Of a stretch of 64,000 nt of DNA, positions 1 through 10,148 are shown in pieces; position 1 is the stretch's first letter; each line of letters begins with the position of its first letter. Below the pieces are notes generated by a model. It was not told the origin of the DNA and searched no databases. It saw nothing but the letters and a program-made list of their open reading frames with translations. The position numbers and the translations under genes are program-made. The stretch comes from Cherax quadricarinatus (taxonomy: Eukaryota; Arthropoda; Malacostraca; Decapoda; Parastacidae): the NCBI RefSeq assembly GCF_038502225.1, contig NC_091355.1, positions 14,248,541-14,312,540 of the forward strand, given 5' to 3'.

Positions 1-370
1 GCCCTATACCACCACACTATGTACACAGCTGTGGTGCCCTATACCACCACACCATGTACACAGCTGTGGTGCCCTATACCACCACACCAAGTAGACAGCT
101 GTGGTGCCCTATACCACCACACCATGTACACAGCTGTGGTGCCCTATACCACCACACCATGTACACAGCTGTGGTGCCCTATACCACCACACCATGTACA
201 CAGCTGTGGTGCCCTATACCACCACACCATGTACACAGCTGTGGTGCCCTATACCACCACACCATGTACACAGCTGTGGTGCCCTATACCACCACACCAT
301 GTACACAGCTGTGGTGCCCTATACCACCACACCATGTACACAGCTGTGGTGCCCTATACCACCACACCAT
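1..370. repeat. 35-bp minisatellite, cut by the window edge
   Basis: About 10.6 near-identical copies of a 35-bp unit built around CCCTATACCACCACACCATG and ACAGCTGTGGTG. One copy near 85-95 reads CCAAGTAGACAG in place of the consensus. The unit length is not a multiple of three, so all three forward frames stay open; these are not genes. The array starts before the window. Confidence 0.95.
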
Positions 371-1311
371 CGACTTCATATACACATGCTGTACGATGAA
401 GCCTCCGATTCCCTCTATAAAGTTCTGAGAACCACTGAACTTACAAAACATGAAGCCTTGTTGAGGCTTTTCTTTCTACAAGGTTTCCCGTAAATATAGT
501 TTTGCATCTTTCAGAAAATTACTATTATTAATATCATGGGGAACGCTAAACCCGTAAGATGAGAAAATTACTAGCTTATCAAGATCAATTCTAGCTTTTA
601 AAGCACAAGTCAACCCTAACAAAACTAAGTTTCTGTACATGTATTTTTCATTCAATGAATAATTTCATCATCAAAAACATCGTATATTGCAAAATAAAAA
701 CTTTGATGTTCCCCCCAAAAATAATTTAATTAATATGTAATAGTTTCTATCAGGTATAAGAACAGTCAAAATAATGGGTCAGAGGAGGAATTTGAACGAA
801 TTATTTGACTGTTGAGAACAGTATGATCATAACAGCACCTGACAACAGACATTCAACGGTCAGATGAAACAAGAACAATTGCATAAAAAAAGTTCTTTGT
901 TCTCTTGATATTACAATATAATAATCTGATGACAGTGTTACCATAACTTGTCATGAACAATTATGTAAAATAAAAGATGCGTGTTATGAACTAGTGTTCA
1001 TAATCTGAACTAATTAAACAGGATTATTTGCTTTAATACTTAAAATTAAATGAAAAAAATAATGAAACTAACCAAAGACTGATAAATTATTCGTGAGGAT
1101 ATGTTTTCCACATTGTTCTCTCGTGTAAACAAGGGGTCACGAATGGTCTTCCAAAAATACAGGAAAAATTAATTTATGCCTCCGATTCTCCCGGCTAAGA
1201 TAACGTTAATCAATAATTGGTCAAAATTTTTGGTCCCGGTCTTGATCCCAGTTATGTAGTGTATATATCCTTATGTTAGCAAGAGGTTCTTGGTTAATGA
1301 GGTTTAAAGCT
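371..1311. other. AT-rich unassigned DNA
   Basis: No coding region recognised. The only identifiable piece is a short SINE fragment at about 521-565. Confidence 0.6.
521..565 (-). mobile_element. SINE with (AAT)n tail, 3' fragment
   Basis: Reads ATTATTA, then GGGGAACGCTAAACCCGTA, which is the minus-strand 3' end of the family seen complete at 9986-10152 and 26586-26747. The AT-trinucleotide tail lies on the outer side as expected. Confidence 0.55.
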
Positions 1312-1312
1312 T

Positions 1313-1465
1313 ATCGGCTACATAAGGCGTCATGAAGGTTACATATCAGCTATTCACGGAAGTTAAACAAAAGTTTAATTATATATATATATATATATAT
1401 TAAATTTTTTTTTAACTTCCGTGAATAGGTGATATGTAATCTTCATGACGCCTTATGTAGCCGAT
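1313..1465. repeat. Foldback with about 65-bp arms around (TA)n
   Basis: 1313-1378 and 1401-1465 are inverted copies (left arm starts ATCGGCTACATAAGGCGTC, right arm ends with its complement). They are separated by about 20 bp of TA repeat. The RTE LINE fragment starts directly after the right arm. Confidence 0.85.
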
Positions 1466-1466
1466 T

Positions 1467-2070
1467 GGAGGGAGAGAGTATGGAGGAGGTGAATGTATTC
1501 AGATATTTGGGAGTGGACGTGTCAGCGGATGGGTCTATGAAAGATGAGGTAAATCATAGAATTGATGAGGGGAAAAGGGTGAGTGGTGCACTTAGGAGTC
1601 TGTGGAGACAAAGAACTTTGTCCTTGGAGGCAAAGAAGGGAATGTATGAGAGTATAGTTTTACCAACGCTCTTATATGGGTGTGAAGCATGGGTGATGAA
1701 TGTTGCAGCGAGGAGAAGGCTAGAGGCAGTGGAGATGTCATGTCTGAGGACAATGTCTGGTGTGAATATAATACAGAGAATTCGTAGTTTGGAAGTTAGG
1801 AGGAGGTGCGGGATTGCCAAAACTGTTGTCTAGAGGGCTGAGGAAGGGTTGTTGAGGTGTTTCGGACATGTAGAGAGAATGGAGCGAAACAGAATGACTT
1901 CAAGAGTGTATCAGTCTGTAGTGGAAGGAAGGCGGGGTAGGGGTCGGCCTAGGAAAGGTTGGAGGGAGGGGGTAAAGGAGGTTTTGTGTGCGAGGGGCTT
2001 GGACTTCCAGCGGGCATGCATGAGCGTGTTTGATAGGAGTGAATGGAGACAAATGGTTTTTAATACTTGA
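1467..2070 (+). pseudogene. RTE-like LINE reverse transcriptase, C-terminal part, broken
   Basis: This is the C-terminal third of a non-LTR retrotransposon ORF2. Reading through one in-frame TAG at 1831-1833, it encodes FRYLGVDVSADG, then VLPTLLYGCEAW and, after the stop, LLRCFGHVERMERNRM and GRGRPRKGWREGVKE. The YLG...SADG, LLYGCEAW and GHVERM...GRPRKGW blocks are typical of the thumb and C-terminal region of arthropod RTE-type endonuclease-reverse transcriptases. The catalytic RT core and endonuclease are absent, so the copy is 5'-truncated; the truncation point coincides with the foldback arm at 1465. It cannot be functional. Clade assignment to RTE is from motif style, not from a tree. 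Confidence 0.8.
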
Positions 2071-2297
2071 CGTACTGTTGGAGTGTAACATTTATGAAGG
2101 GATTCAGGGAAACCAGCAGGCCGGACTTGAGTCCTGGAGATGGGAAGTACAGTGCCTGCACTCTGAAGGAGGGGTGTTAATGTTGCAGTTTAAAAACTGT
2201 AGTGTAAAGCACCCTTCTGGCAAGACAGTGATGGAGTGAATGATGGTGAAAGTTTTTCTTTTTTGGGCCACCCTGCCTTGGTGGGAATCGGCCAGTG

Positions 2298-2298
<1 letters not shown>
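1467..2298 (+). mobile_element. RTE-like LINE, 5'-truncated copy with 3' UTR
   Basis: The ORF remnant is followed by a 3' UTR (2071-2298) ending GGCCACCCTGCCTTGGTGG, AATCGGCC and then directly (TA)n. The same UTR occurs inverted at 25208-25367 and 63255-63470, and its last ~60 bp at 38400-38463. Confidence 0.8.

Positions 2299-2338
<40 letters not shown>
2299..2338. repeat. TA microsatellite
   Basis: TA repeat starting immediately at the RTE 3' end; possibly a former tail. Confidence 0.9.
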
Positions 2339-2339
<1 letters not shown>

Positions 2340-2342
2340 TAG

Positions 2343-2561
2343 ATATGCAATAAGATCACAGTAAACAGGCGATTTCAGAATATGCAAAACAACCACTGTG
2401 AAAGAACAGAGAACTTCCAAGCGCGTTCATGACTATTCACATTATCAAGGAACAATGATTGTTCCTTGATGTGAGTAGTCACGAAAGCGCTTGGAATTTC
2501 TCTATTCTTTCCCGGTGGTTGTTTTGCATATTCTGAAATCACCTGTTTACTGTGATCTTAT

Positions 2562-2568
<7 letters not shown>
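2343..2568. mobile_element. 226-bp palindromic foldback element
   Basis: Two arms of about 113 bp meet with almost no loop at about 2456 (CAAGGAACAAT opposite ATTGTTCCTTG). Outer ends read ATATGCAATAAGATC and its complement. A few mismatches separate the arms. It is flanked on both sides by TA repeats. No ORF is present; probably a foldback MITE or a derivative of a larger element. Confidence 0.85.

Positions 2569-2628
<60 letters not shown>
2569..2628. repeat. TA microsatellite
   Basis: About 30 TA units between the foldback and a SINE 3' end. Confidence 0.95.
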
Positions 2629-2630
<2 letters not shown>

Positions 2631-2765
2631 CTGTAGCCACGAACGAGTGGTATTCAATCAATAACAACACTGCGACTAGCCGAGGGCTCGAACCCATGTT
2701 GTTTTAGCCCACCTCATGGCGAGTGAAAATCACACGACGCTCTAACCCACAGGACCAACCAATCC
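2629..2765 (-). mobile_element. tRNA-derived SINE with (TA)n tail
   Basis: On the minus strand there is a B box GGTTCGAGCCC (2684-2694) and an A-box-like TGTGGGTTAGAGCG (2738-2751), spaced as in a tRNA-type pol III promoter. The body continues into a 3' end reading GGCTACAGCAA and then (TA)n. Related copies lie at 2899-3015, 41366-41403 and 61533-61655. Confidence 0.75.
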
Positions 2766-2898
2766 TACAAAGATCATGCACCCAGCAGAGCTAGGTGTTG
2801 GACCATGATCCGAGGACATACGATGGTGGGGCTGCCTCAGAGCTAATTTCATTCTACTCCCCGTTTGGTGTACTAGCCTCCACAAGCAGTATATATCG
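2766..2898. other. Unassigned spacer between two SINE copies
   Basis: No ORF or repeat assigned. It might belong to a longer composite that includes both SINE pieces. Confidence 0.5.
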
Positions 2899-3015
2899 TA
2901 TTGTAGCCACGAACGAGTGATATTTAACCAACAACAACACTGCGACTAGAGCCTCCTGCGATTTTCGCTCACCATGAGGCGGGCCAAAACAACACGGGTT
3001 TGAGCCCTCGAACCT
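2899..3015. mobile_element. Rearranged SINE copy (half inverted)
   Basis: 2899-2951 repeats the minus-strand 3' part of the SINE at 2629. From about 2958 the sequence switches to the plus-strand body (GATTTTCGCTCACCATGAGG, then CGGGTTTGAGCCC with a B-box-like core). The copy is therefore a foldback chimera. Confidence 0.6.
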
Positions 3016-3127
3016 CATCCTGTTTGGTACACCAAATAGGTGTGCGTCTGCTGGTGTTATGCTATCAACTGGTGCTATGTTATCTACCGTTGTTAAATAT
3101 ACTATGGTGTTATCTGGTGTTATCTGG

Positions 3128-3210
<83 letters not shown>
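3128..3210. repeat. TA microsatellite
   Basis: About 40 TA units. Confidence 0.95.
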
Positions 3211-3213
<3 letters not shown>

Positions 3214-3768
3214 ACGTCCTATTTTGCTGGATTAATTTAATCAATCATTGCATTAAATATATAAAAAATCGAGCAGAACAAATAACATTTTAACATTTTA
3301 TCTCAATTTATTCTCCATTTTCCACCATTTTTCACAGTTATTATTTAAATTTAGCCAAGCAACGGGGAATTTCATGAATAATGGAAGAGCTTTGTTCTAA
3401 TGGAAAACACATCGCAAAATACCAAATCACGGTCCAAGCGCTGGTGGGGAAAACTATTTGCAAAAATCCTGCCAATATTAGAGCACAAATGGAGCAGTGT
3501 TGAATCATAATACTGGGATCAAAAGCGAACTCTGGATCCTAATGGAGGGATTGAAGTGGATTGCGACGGCTCCTAGTCAGATCAAGACAATAACAACCTT
3601 CGTTCTAACATTAATGTCAGATCACTAAAATTCGTTTTTGTTTTCGTTTACAAGTGCAAAGGTATACAAAAAATTATACGCTAGGAGAATATAATGATGA
3701 TGATTAGTTATAGAGAGTTTACGTGTGTGTGTGTACTATTTATAGGTGAGTACACACATGCACACAAA
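3211..3768. other. Unassigned AT-rich DNA
   Basis: No gene or named repeat seen; ends in a short GT run near 3724. Confidence 0.55.
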
Positions 3769-3856
3769 GTAGTGGAGGCAGGATCCATACATTGATTTAA
3801 GAAGAGGTACGATAAGGCCCTTGGAGCAGGGAGAGAGTGGACCTAGTAGCGACTAG
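3769..3856 (+). pseudogene. CR1-group LINE with AC-type tail, 3' end fragment
   Basis: Encodes VVEAGSIH, a stop, then FKKRYDKAL, matching the last residues of the LINE ORF at 25521-26278 (VVEAGSIHSFKQRYDKAHG). Only the final ~30 codons remain, with an internal stop and a (GT)n run directly downstream. Confidence 0.7.
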
Positions 3857-3943
<87 letters not shown>

Positions 3944-3949
3944 CGCAAT
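3857..3949. repeat. GT microsatellite ending in GC repeats
   Basis: About 40 GT units followed by GCGCGCGCGC, a potential Z-DNA-forming tract. It abuts the LINE 3' end. Confidence 0.95.
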
Positions 3950-4019
3950 TAAATATGAGTGGCCACATGAACAGAGCTATGGTCGTGGTTCCTGTTTTTA
4001 TTAATTTGTTCATTTAATT

Positions 4020-4220
4020 CTATAAATTTCCAATATAGTTTTTTTTCGGAAGTCGTTTAATTAAAAAAAAAAAGGGGGGGGCAAATACAGATCCTTGTGG
4101 CACCCCCCTTGTGACATCTCTCCACGCAGCCATTTTTGTCTGCAATTTGCTCTCAAACAAAAATTCTCTCCTACATTGTAATATTTTATCGTTATTCTTC
4201 CTATATTTTAGAGTTTCCAA
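4020..4220 (-). pseudogene. Non-LTR reverse transcriptase remnant
   Basis: The minus frame reads WRDVTRGVPQGSVFAPPFFF. GVPQGSV.AP is RT motif B of non-LTR retrotransposons. The preceding FESKLQTKMAA is compatible with the palm region, but the reading degrades into lysine-rich noise downstream. Only about 50 codons are convincing, with no endonuclease or YADD box. Clade cannot be assigned. Confidence 0.5.
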
Positions 4221-4950
4221 GTTAATCTTTCATGAGAAACTCTGTTAAAACTTTTAAATTCTAGGTAATTTTTTTTTTTGTTTGAAAAATCTAAGCAACT
4301 CAGACCCAGTAAAATCATCGATCTGTTATACAAGAATTTGCAGATCGAGAACCAAGTCTTTCACCAGTTATTATGTTGATATTCCGAGTGTTGAATCCAC
4401 TTTCCTTTTACGGTTTTTTACGATATTTTTACACCACTTGTCAACGAAACAGCCTTTATTTGAGCTATCTGGGATTAAAATTTGCTACATTTAAAATATC
4501 TTATGTGAAGAGACTCAGAGACTTTCTATTTAATACATGGTACGGGTTGGACGCCGGCAATGGTGTTCACTGGCTTCCTTTTATTGACTAAGTCTTTTAT
4601 GGTCTTAGATGAAATGTTGTTGACACTGATATTGGCTTTAGCTAAGATATTGGAAAGGTTGTTGCTGGTTTTGTTGGCGGGAGGTTCAATGTATTTGTTG
4701 GGAGTGTGTTAGAACCAGAGTTACCTAGTATCTTATCGACTTTTTTTTTTTCTGCAGTCGGTGATGACATGTTGTGGTTAGTAAAGGTCAGTTTAAACTT
4801 TGTCTTCGAGAGACGTGGGAGTGGAAACAATCCAGTGAGGTTTTCACGCTTGGTTTTGTCATGATATGAATAACAATGGAGGTCTGTGTTTAGTGCTAGT
4901 CTCGGTGGATGAAGGACTTCATAATAAAATGCCGTGACCCGAATTGTGTG
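4221..4950. other. Unassigned AT-rich DNA
   Basis: No supported gene. Contains homopolymer T tracts near 4270 and 4742. Confidence 0.5.
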
Positions 4951-5079
4951 TCTTTACAAGAATGTTCTTTCCTCGAATAAATTTCACCATCTTCGTTATT
5001 TCGTCAGAAACTGCGGACACCGTGTACACACATCTTCAACTCGCCTAGACTAGACACCAGCCAGAGATACACACTCCTC

Positions 5080-5460
5080 TTTAATAAGAACTCTGTTGTC
5101 TAACACGTCATCAACATTCTCTCTAACACCGAATTCCAAGTAGTTATCATTACCTTCACTATAACTGAGGACATCATCAGCAAGGGATATCACCAAGTTC
5201 AGTCCAAAGAAGGGATATACACGATCCCATGAAACGATTGTGACAAAATATACGTGGGAAAATAGCCAGAGATTTCCATATACGAATTTCTGACACTAAT
5301 AGGCCAGCAAAACGGACATGAAGAACCTCTGTTTTACACCTTAACTCCCACAACCACTTAATTTCAAAGACGCACAACTCGTCGCCAAGGAGGAAAACAC
5401 CCAAAGGCACAGGCTCCTACAATCATCTGCATGTCAAACAATTACAAAAACGGCTGAGCC
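5080..5460 (+). pseudogene. Penelope-like element, GIY-YIG endonuclease remnant (lineage 2)
   Basis: Read with stops and frameshifts, the plus strand gives EGIYTIP, a stop in place of the usual Cys, then NDCDKIYVGK. This is the GIY...YIG signature of the PLE endonuclease. About 45 codons further, in another frame, it gives NFKDAQLVAKEEN, which lines up with KFRDAQLVIKETN of the intact-looking PLE at 53.9 kb. The RT domain is missing. At least two stops and two frameshifts make it a fossil. The segment is followed by a PLE terminal region with a hammerhead-like core (5692-5718), as expected for a PLE 3' end. The sequence is clearly different from the lineages at 50.6-54.5 kb and 54.8 kb. Confidence 0.75.
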
Positions 5461-5760
5461 TCTTGCCGGGAAATTTGTTAATCAGGTCATTGTATGAAGG
5501 AATACTGCAACAGGTCTACTTGACCGTGCTAGGCAGGCTATTCTCAAATCAAACATTTCTCAACTATATACATGTCTACCTTGTGTTCAAGCTATCGAAG
5601 GAATAGCTTCAATACATCTCTCACCTGACTCTTCACCTCGATGCGCTCCTTATGTAGAGGCTTATCATCTCTAGGTAGATCTGTTTGGGGCTTGGTAAAG
5701 CTGTGTGGGCGAAACGTTGTCAATAAAAGATTGCATTTTCCTGCATGTCTCTCTTACCAC
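5461..5760 (+). mobile_element. PLE lineage 2 terminal region
   Basis: Follows the endonuclease remnant and contains the hammerhead-like core at 5692-5718 with CAATAAAAG just after it. The outer end is not defined. Confidence 0.55.
5692..5718 (+). ncRNA. Hammerhead-like core, degenerate
   Basis: Core box TTGGTAA, short stem-loop GCTGTGTGGGC, then GAAACGTT. Positions 3 and 8 form U-A; position 6 is G instead of the invariant A, so it is probably inactive. Confidence 0.5.
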
Positions 5761-6436
5761 CAAGTATACGTATCAGCTAGGCATCCACTTCTCATTAAAT
5801 ATCCAGGCACATTTTCCTGCACGACAGTAACTGCTCGCCCTACTTTACAAAGCAAGTAATGAAGACCTTAGGAAGAGGAGGGCGGAAGATCCTTTTGACG
5901 CATTTTCTTAATTACAAACTTCTAGAACGAATTAATTGCAGCTAGAATGTAATTAGTTGTCATCAGATACCCTGGACACTGTATTTGGTCTCCGGATGTC
6001 TTCCTTTTCTATGCATTCCTTCTCTCGTCCCTCTTCTTCTTTCGTTTTTCTTTTTCCTCTTCTCAGTTTCACTCTTCCTCTCACTCAGACAACTCATTTC
6101 CTGGCTGATCCATCAGGACGATGGCAACTCAGACAAAAGTCTGCTGTGAAGAGTTCCACCTCCCAAGTTTGCTTGACCTGGCAGCTTCTCACTCTGTTGA
6201 AGCTCCCAATCTCCACGACTTGAAATATGTAAAACGAAAACAAAATGACAACAAACTCAACTTCAACATTTCTGAGCCATCATCTATGACAGTAATTGCC
6301 AATTAGATGAAGCCTCCATTTCTCATTATCCCAGTCACTTTAAGAGGGCCAAGAGCTATTGCTCATTATCCTTAAACAGGAGCTGTAGGTCCTGTTTTAT
6401 TAAGGGGCTAAAGGGGTTCAACACCTTTATCTCTAA
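5761..6436. other. Unassigned DNA
   Basis: No coding region recognised; a T/C-rich tract lies at 6000-6080. Confidence 0.5.
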
Positions 6437-6636
6437 TAAGACACATGTGCAACAGTTAGATACCTTTATTCCCAAACGTTTCGTCAGTCAGAAGCGATAG
6501 AGATGCAAAGACAATGTAATTAGTCCGTCAGTATTGGAGACGTTTCGCCTACTATATAAATGAAACGTTTCGGAATAAAGATACCTAACTGTTGCACATG
6601 TGTCTTACTTATCAACCTGTCGGTATTGTATACCAT
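6437..6636 (+). mobile_element. PLE-derived foldback with terminal tail
   Basis: Arms at 6437-6485 and 6559-6607 are inverted copies (outer ends TAAGACACATGTGCAACAG and complement). The centre is degenerate. After the right arm comes the PLE tail CTGTCGGTATTGTATACC (6617-6634), which runs straight into the 17-bp array. The hammerhead core is damaged, but GAAACGTTTCGGAATAAAG survives at 6563-6581. Confidence 0.75.
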
Positions 6637-7216
6637 TATCATAGTAACACCATTATCATAGTAACACCATTATCATAGTAACACCATTATCATAGTAACA
6701 CCATTATCATAGTAACACCATTATCATAGTAACAATTATCATAGTAACACAATTATCATGGTAACACCATTATCATAGTAACACCATTATCATAGTAACA
6801 TCATTATCATAGTAACACCATTATCATAGTAACACCATTATCATAGTAACACCATTATCATAGTAACACCATTATCATAGTAATACCATTATCATAGTAA
6901 TACCATTATCATAGTAATACCATTATCATAGTAACACCATTATCATAGTAACACCATTATCATAGTAATACCATTATCATAGTAATACCATTATCATAGT
7001 AACACCATTATCATAGTAACACCATTATCATAGTAATACCATTATCATAGTAATACCATTATCATAGTAATACCATTATCATAGTAATACCATTATCATA
7101 GTAACACCATTATCATAGTAACACCATTATCATAGTAACATCATTATCATAGTAACACCATTATCATAGTAACACCATTATCATAGTAATACCATTATCA
7201 TAGTAACACCATTATC
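6632..7216. repeat. 17-bp minisatellite
   Basis: About 34 copies of CACCATTATCATAGTAA with C/T variants (TACC for CACC) and two 15-bp short copies near 6730-6760. The first copy overlaps the last bases of the PLE tail (ACCATT). Confidence 0.95.
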
Positions 7217-7244
7217 TTTGCAGATTAGTCAAGACTAGGGTGAT

Positions 7245-7380
7245 GAACACGGTCTTCCAGGCAGAGGGACTGATACCCCATATTGAACTGTTTACACTTT
7301 CAACATTTTTAAAATTACCTCTGTACTGAACTGATGAAGCAACTCGTTGACTAAACGTTAATCTTCAATTCTGATACACA
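7245..7380 (+). mobile_element. Degenerate PLE terminal arm
   Basis: Solo arm ending in a hammerhead-like motif. The family-specific phrase GAGGGACTGAT occurs at 7265-7275, as in the arms at 34.9 and 53.4 kb. Confidence 0.55.
7331..7359 (+). ncRNA. Hammerhead-like core, consensus box
   Basis: CTGATGA is a perfect hammerhead box. It is followed by a CAAC-TC-GTTG hairpin and TAAACGTT. G12 of the second box is T, and stem I pairing is lost, so this copy is probably dead. Confidence 0.5.
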
Positions 7381-7584
7381 ATCCTTCTATATCTACTATG
7401 AAAAACCTTAATTCATGTCTACTGTTCAGATTTTTCTTTATTCGCGGAGATTTCTCTCTCTTTTGTTTAGCTTCGATTTTCACATAATGTCTGTATTTTT
7501 GTGGATGTTTCTTACGTAGAACTGAACACGTGCGCAACAAATAACTTAATATACCCAGTTGTTGCGCATATGTCTAATTCCTCA

Positions 7585-7835
7585 GGTATCAACTTTCTTT
7601 CCTCCAGGTATCAATTTCCTTCAGGTATCAATTTTCTTTCCTCCAGACAAACTTTCTTTCCTCCAGACAAACTTTCTTTCCTCCAGACAAACTTTCTTTC
7701 CTCCAGACAAACTTTCTTTCCTCCAGATATCAATTTTCTTTCCTCCAGACAACAACTTTCCTCCAGGTATCAACTTTTCTTCCTCCAAGTATCAACTTTC
7801 TTTCCTCCAGGTATTAACTTTCCTCAAAATAACTT
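7585..7835. repeat. About 20-bp T/C-rich minisatellite
   Basis: About 12 copies of ACAAACTTTCTTTCCTCCAG and a GTATCAACTTT variant, with varying unit length. Frames stay open by repetition only. Confidence 0.9.
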
Positions 7836-8103
7836 AAAAAAAATCAATCATTTATTTAATATTAATGCCATAAAATAATACGAACTGTAAATTCTATATT
7901 AATAACTAATACTTTCAATGCGTATTTTGATGTCACATGTTTGCCTCTGTTTACTCTTATTTTTCCCTCTCCGTCCTTCAATTCCTTCATCATCCGCTCT
8001 CTTCTTGCTCCTCTTCTTCCTTACTTTCCCTCCTCCCTCTCTTTCCTTTTCTTAATTTCCTGGCTATTCAATTTTCTTTCCTGTATGGTCATTTACTCCC
8101 AAG
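7836..8103. other. AT-rich then T/C-rich spacer
   Basis: No gene seen; 7960-8080 is strongly pyrimidine-rich on the plus strand. Confidence 0.6.
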
Positions 8104-8695
8104 CTTGTTACACCCCTCCCTCACGTCTGTTACACCCCTCCCTCACGTCTGTTACACCCCTCCCTCACGTCTGTTACACCCCTCCCTCACGTCTGTTACA
8201 CCCCTCCCTCACGTCTGTTACACCCCTCCCTCACGTCTGTTACACTCCTCCCTCACGTCTGTTACACTCCTCTCTCACGTCTGTTACACTCCTCCCTCAC
8301 GTCTGTTACACCCCTCCCTCACGTCTGTTACACCCCTCCCTCACGTCTGTTACACCCCTCCCTCACGTCTGTTACACCCCTCCCTCACGTCTGTTACACC
8401 CCTCCCTCACGTCTGTTACACCCCTCCCTCACGTCTGTTACACCCCTCCCTCACGTCTGTTACACCCCTCCCTCACGTCTGTTACACCCCTCCCTCACGT
8501 CTGTTACACTCCTCCCTCACGTCTGTTACACCCTTCCTTCACGTCTGTTACACCCCTCCCTCACGTCTGTTACACCCTTCCCTCACGTCTGTTACACCCC
8601 TCCCTCACGTCTGTTACACCCTTCCCTCACGTCTGTTACACCCTTCCCTCACGTCTGTTACACCCCTCCCTCACGTCTGTTACACCCCTCCCGTC
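8104..8695. repeat. 22-bp minisatellite
   Basis: About 27 copies of a 22-bp unit reading TTACACCCCTCCCTCACG then TCTG, with C-to-T variants (TTACACTCC, ACACCCTTCC) concentrated at 8240-8300 and 8510-8650. 22 is not a multiple of three, so the 272- and 286-codon frames through it are artefacts. Confidence 0.95.
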
Positions 8696-8751
8696 TCCTC
8701 TATTACACCCTTCCTATCTTATGTATCAACATTTTGTCTCTCCTGTCCCAC

Positions 8752-8850
8752 ACTACTAGTCATCCTGTCCCTCACTAGTCATCCTGTCCCTCACTAGTCA
8801 TCCTGTCCCTCACTAGTCATCCTGTCCCTCACTAGTCATCCTGTCCCACA
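8752..8850. repeat. 19-bp minisatellite
   Basis: About five copies of ACTAGTCATCCTGTCCCTC, directly after the 22-bp array but with an unrelated unit. Confidence 0.9.
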
Positions 8851-9039
8851 CCAGTAGCTATCCTGTCCTTTACCACGCCAGAACTACATCAACATTCGTC
8901 CCAGTGTTTCCAACAGAAGGGTCAAGAATTATCGTGTACTAGATGGATGATCCCGTCTTCCTTCCTTCAATGTTTTTCACTCATAAGATATTCTGTACAT
9001 CACGTGTACATCTCTTGATCATCCACAGCTGATGCCTAT

Positions 9040-9095
9040 AGAAAGGCTGACGATTATTGCAGTGTTCCTCCTTTCTTATGTTCTTAGGTCCTTAC
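9040..9095 (+). mobile_element. CR1 LINE 3' tail fragment
   Basis: TGCAGTGTTCCTCC then TTCTTATGTTCTTAG matches the CR1 3' ends at 22617 and 37724. Confidence 0.6.
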
Positions 9096-9164
9096 GTTCC
9101 ATGCATCGACAACTCTGAAAACCAGTACTTACCTACGTCTTTTCTCAGTCTGAGCTTATCTAAT

Positions 9165-9332
9165 TTAAATACATGAATGAGAAAGACTGGGTTTAATTAC
9201 CTGTGGTACTGAAGCAAATGATCGGGGAGCTTTGAGAAAAGTTTGGGTAAGTGGGTGGGAGGTTTCGAAAAGAACTTGCCTAGTCTAGGCCAGTAGATCT
9301 GCTGTAGTGTTCCTTCATTCTGATGTTCTTAA
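9165..9332 (+). mobile_element. CR1 LINE 3' UTR fragment
   Basis: From TACATGAATGAGAAAGACTG to GTTCCTTCATTCTGATG; collinear with the end of the CR1 copies at 22455-22617 and 37525-37724. It retains only the last few codons and the UTR. Confidence 0.65.
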
Positions 9333-9909
9333 TGCGGAGTCGCTAATACAGAGCCTGGAGAATGGAACGTAATCAGGTGCGATCAATGAAAAATAAGGGC
9401 ACCCCAATTCCTTGGATCGAGATCACTTCACCGATTTCATGGAACACTCCCTCTCCATCCTCGAAAGAAGAACGATGGTAATCCATCTGACTCAGGACAT
9501 TTCCGAAGATTCTTCCACCGCCTGATGGAAACGATGGAGACTACGCGGAAGAAATGGTCCTCGACTTTGGCTCCCGAGGAAAGACTTCGATATACAGCAA
9601 GTTATTCAATGATTCACCGTTCCTTCACGGATATCAAAGGGTCCCTGAGGATAGAATTCAGAGAGCGCATTCTTAACTCGCTCTCCATCAGGAAGACGGT
9701 CTGCAGAGGTGGAGGAGAAGGATGCCATAACGGCCTCAACATTGGGGCTCTTGATGGCAAGGAACCTTCAGAGGCGAGGCACAATCTCCGTCGAGGATTG
9801 ATTTATGCAAATTCTTGGGGCGATATCACACAGGGCTTTGTGAGAGGGCAAGTGGAGTGAGACGCATCTCCCGTGAGCCGATGACTGCTCCACCAATGAT
9901 CTTATCAAC

Positions 9910-9911
<2 letters not shown>
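9333..9911. other. Unassigned DNA
   Basis: A 111-codon open frame (9525-9860) has no recognisable domain. I do not call it a gene. Confidence 0.5.

Positions 9912-9985
<74 letters not shown>
9912..9985. repeat. GA microsatellite
   Basis: About 37 GA units abutting the (ATT)n end of a SINE. Confidence 0.95.
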
Positions 9986-9990
<5 letters not shown>

Positions 9991-10148
9991 TATTATTATT
10001 ATAATCAAGGGGAAGCGCTAAACCCGGAGGATTATACAGCGCCTGGGGGGGATGTGGAAGGCATTCAGGCTTAATTCGGGGAACTGGAGCACAGATCCAA
10101 TTCCCTAAATCAAGAGCCCCTCACCAACATCAAGGAACCTTCCTTGAG

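Noticed and set aside
19..493. Three overlapping 124-130 codon frames at the window start
   Set aside because: Products of the 35-bp repeat.
6632..7216. CRISPR-like regular repeats
   Set aside because: Direct tandem copies with no unique spacers, in a eukaryotic repeat landscape. The same applies to the 31-, 32-, 22- and 20-bp arrays.
7937..8797. 272- and 286-codon frames rich in SLTSVTPLPHVCYT
   Set aside because: Generated by the 22-bp minisatellite; two frames give the same peptide.
9525..9860. 111-codon open frame with mixed composition
   Set aside because: No recognisable domain, no splice or homology support; compatible with chance.
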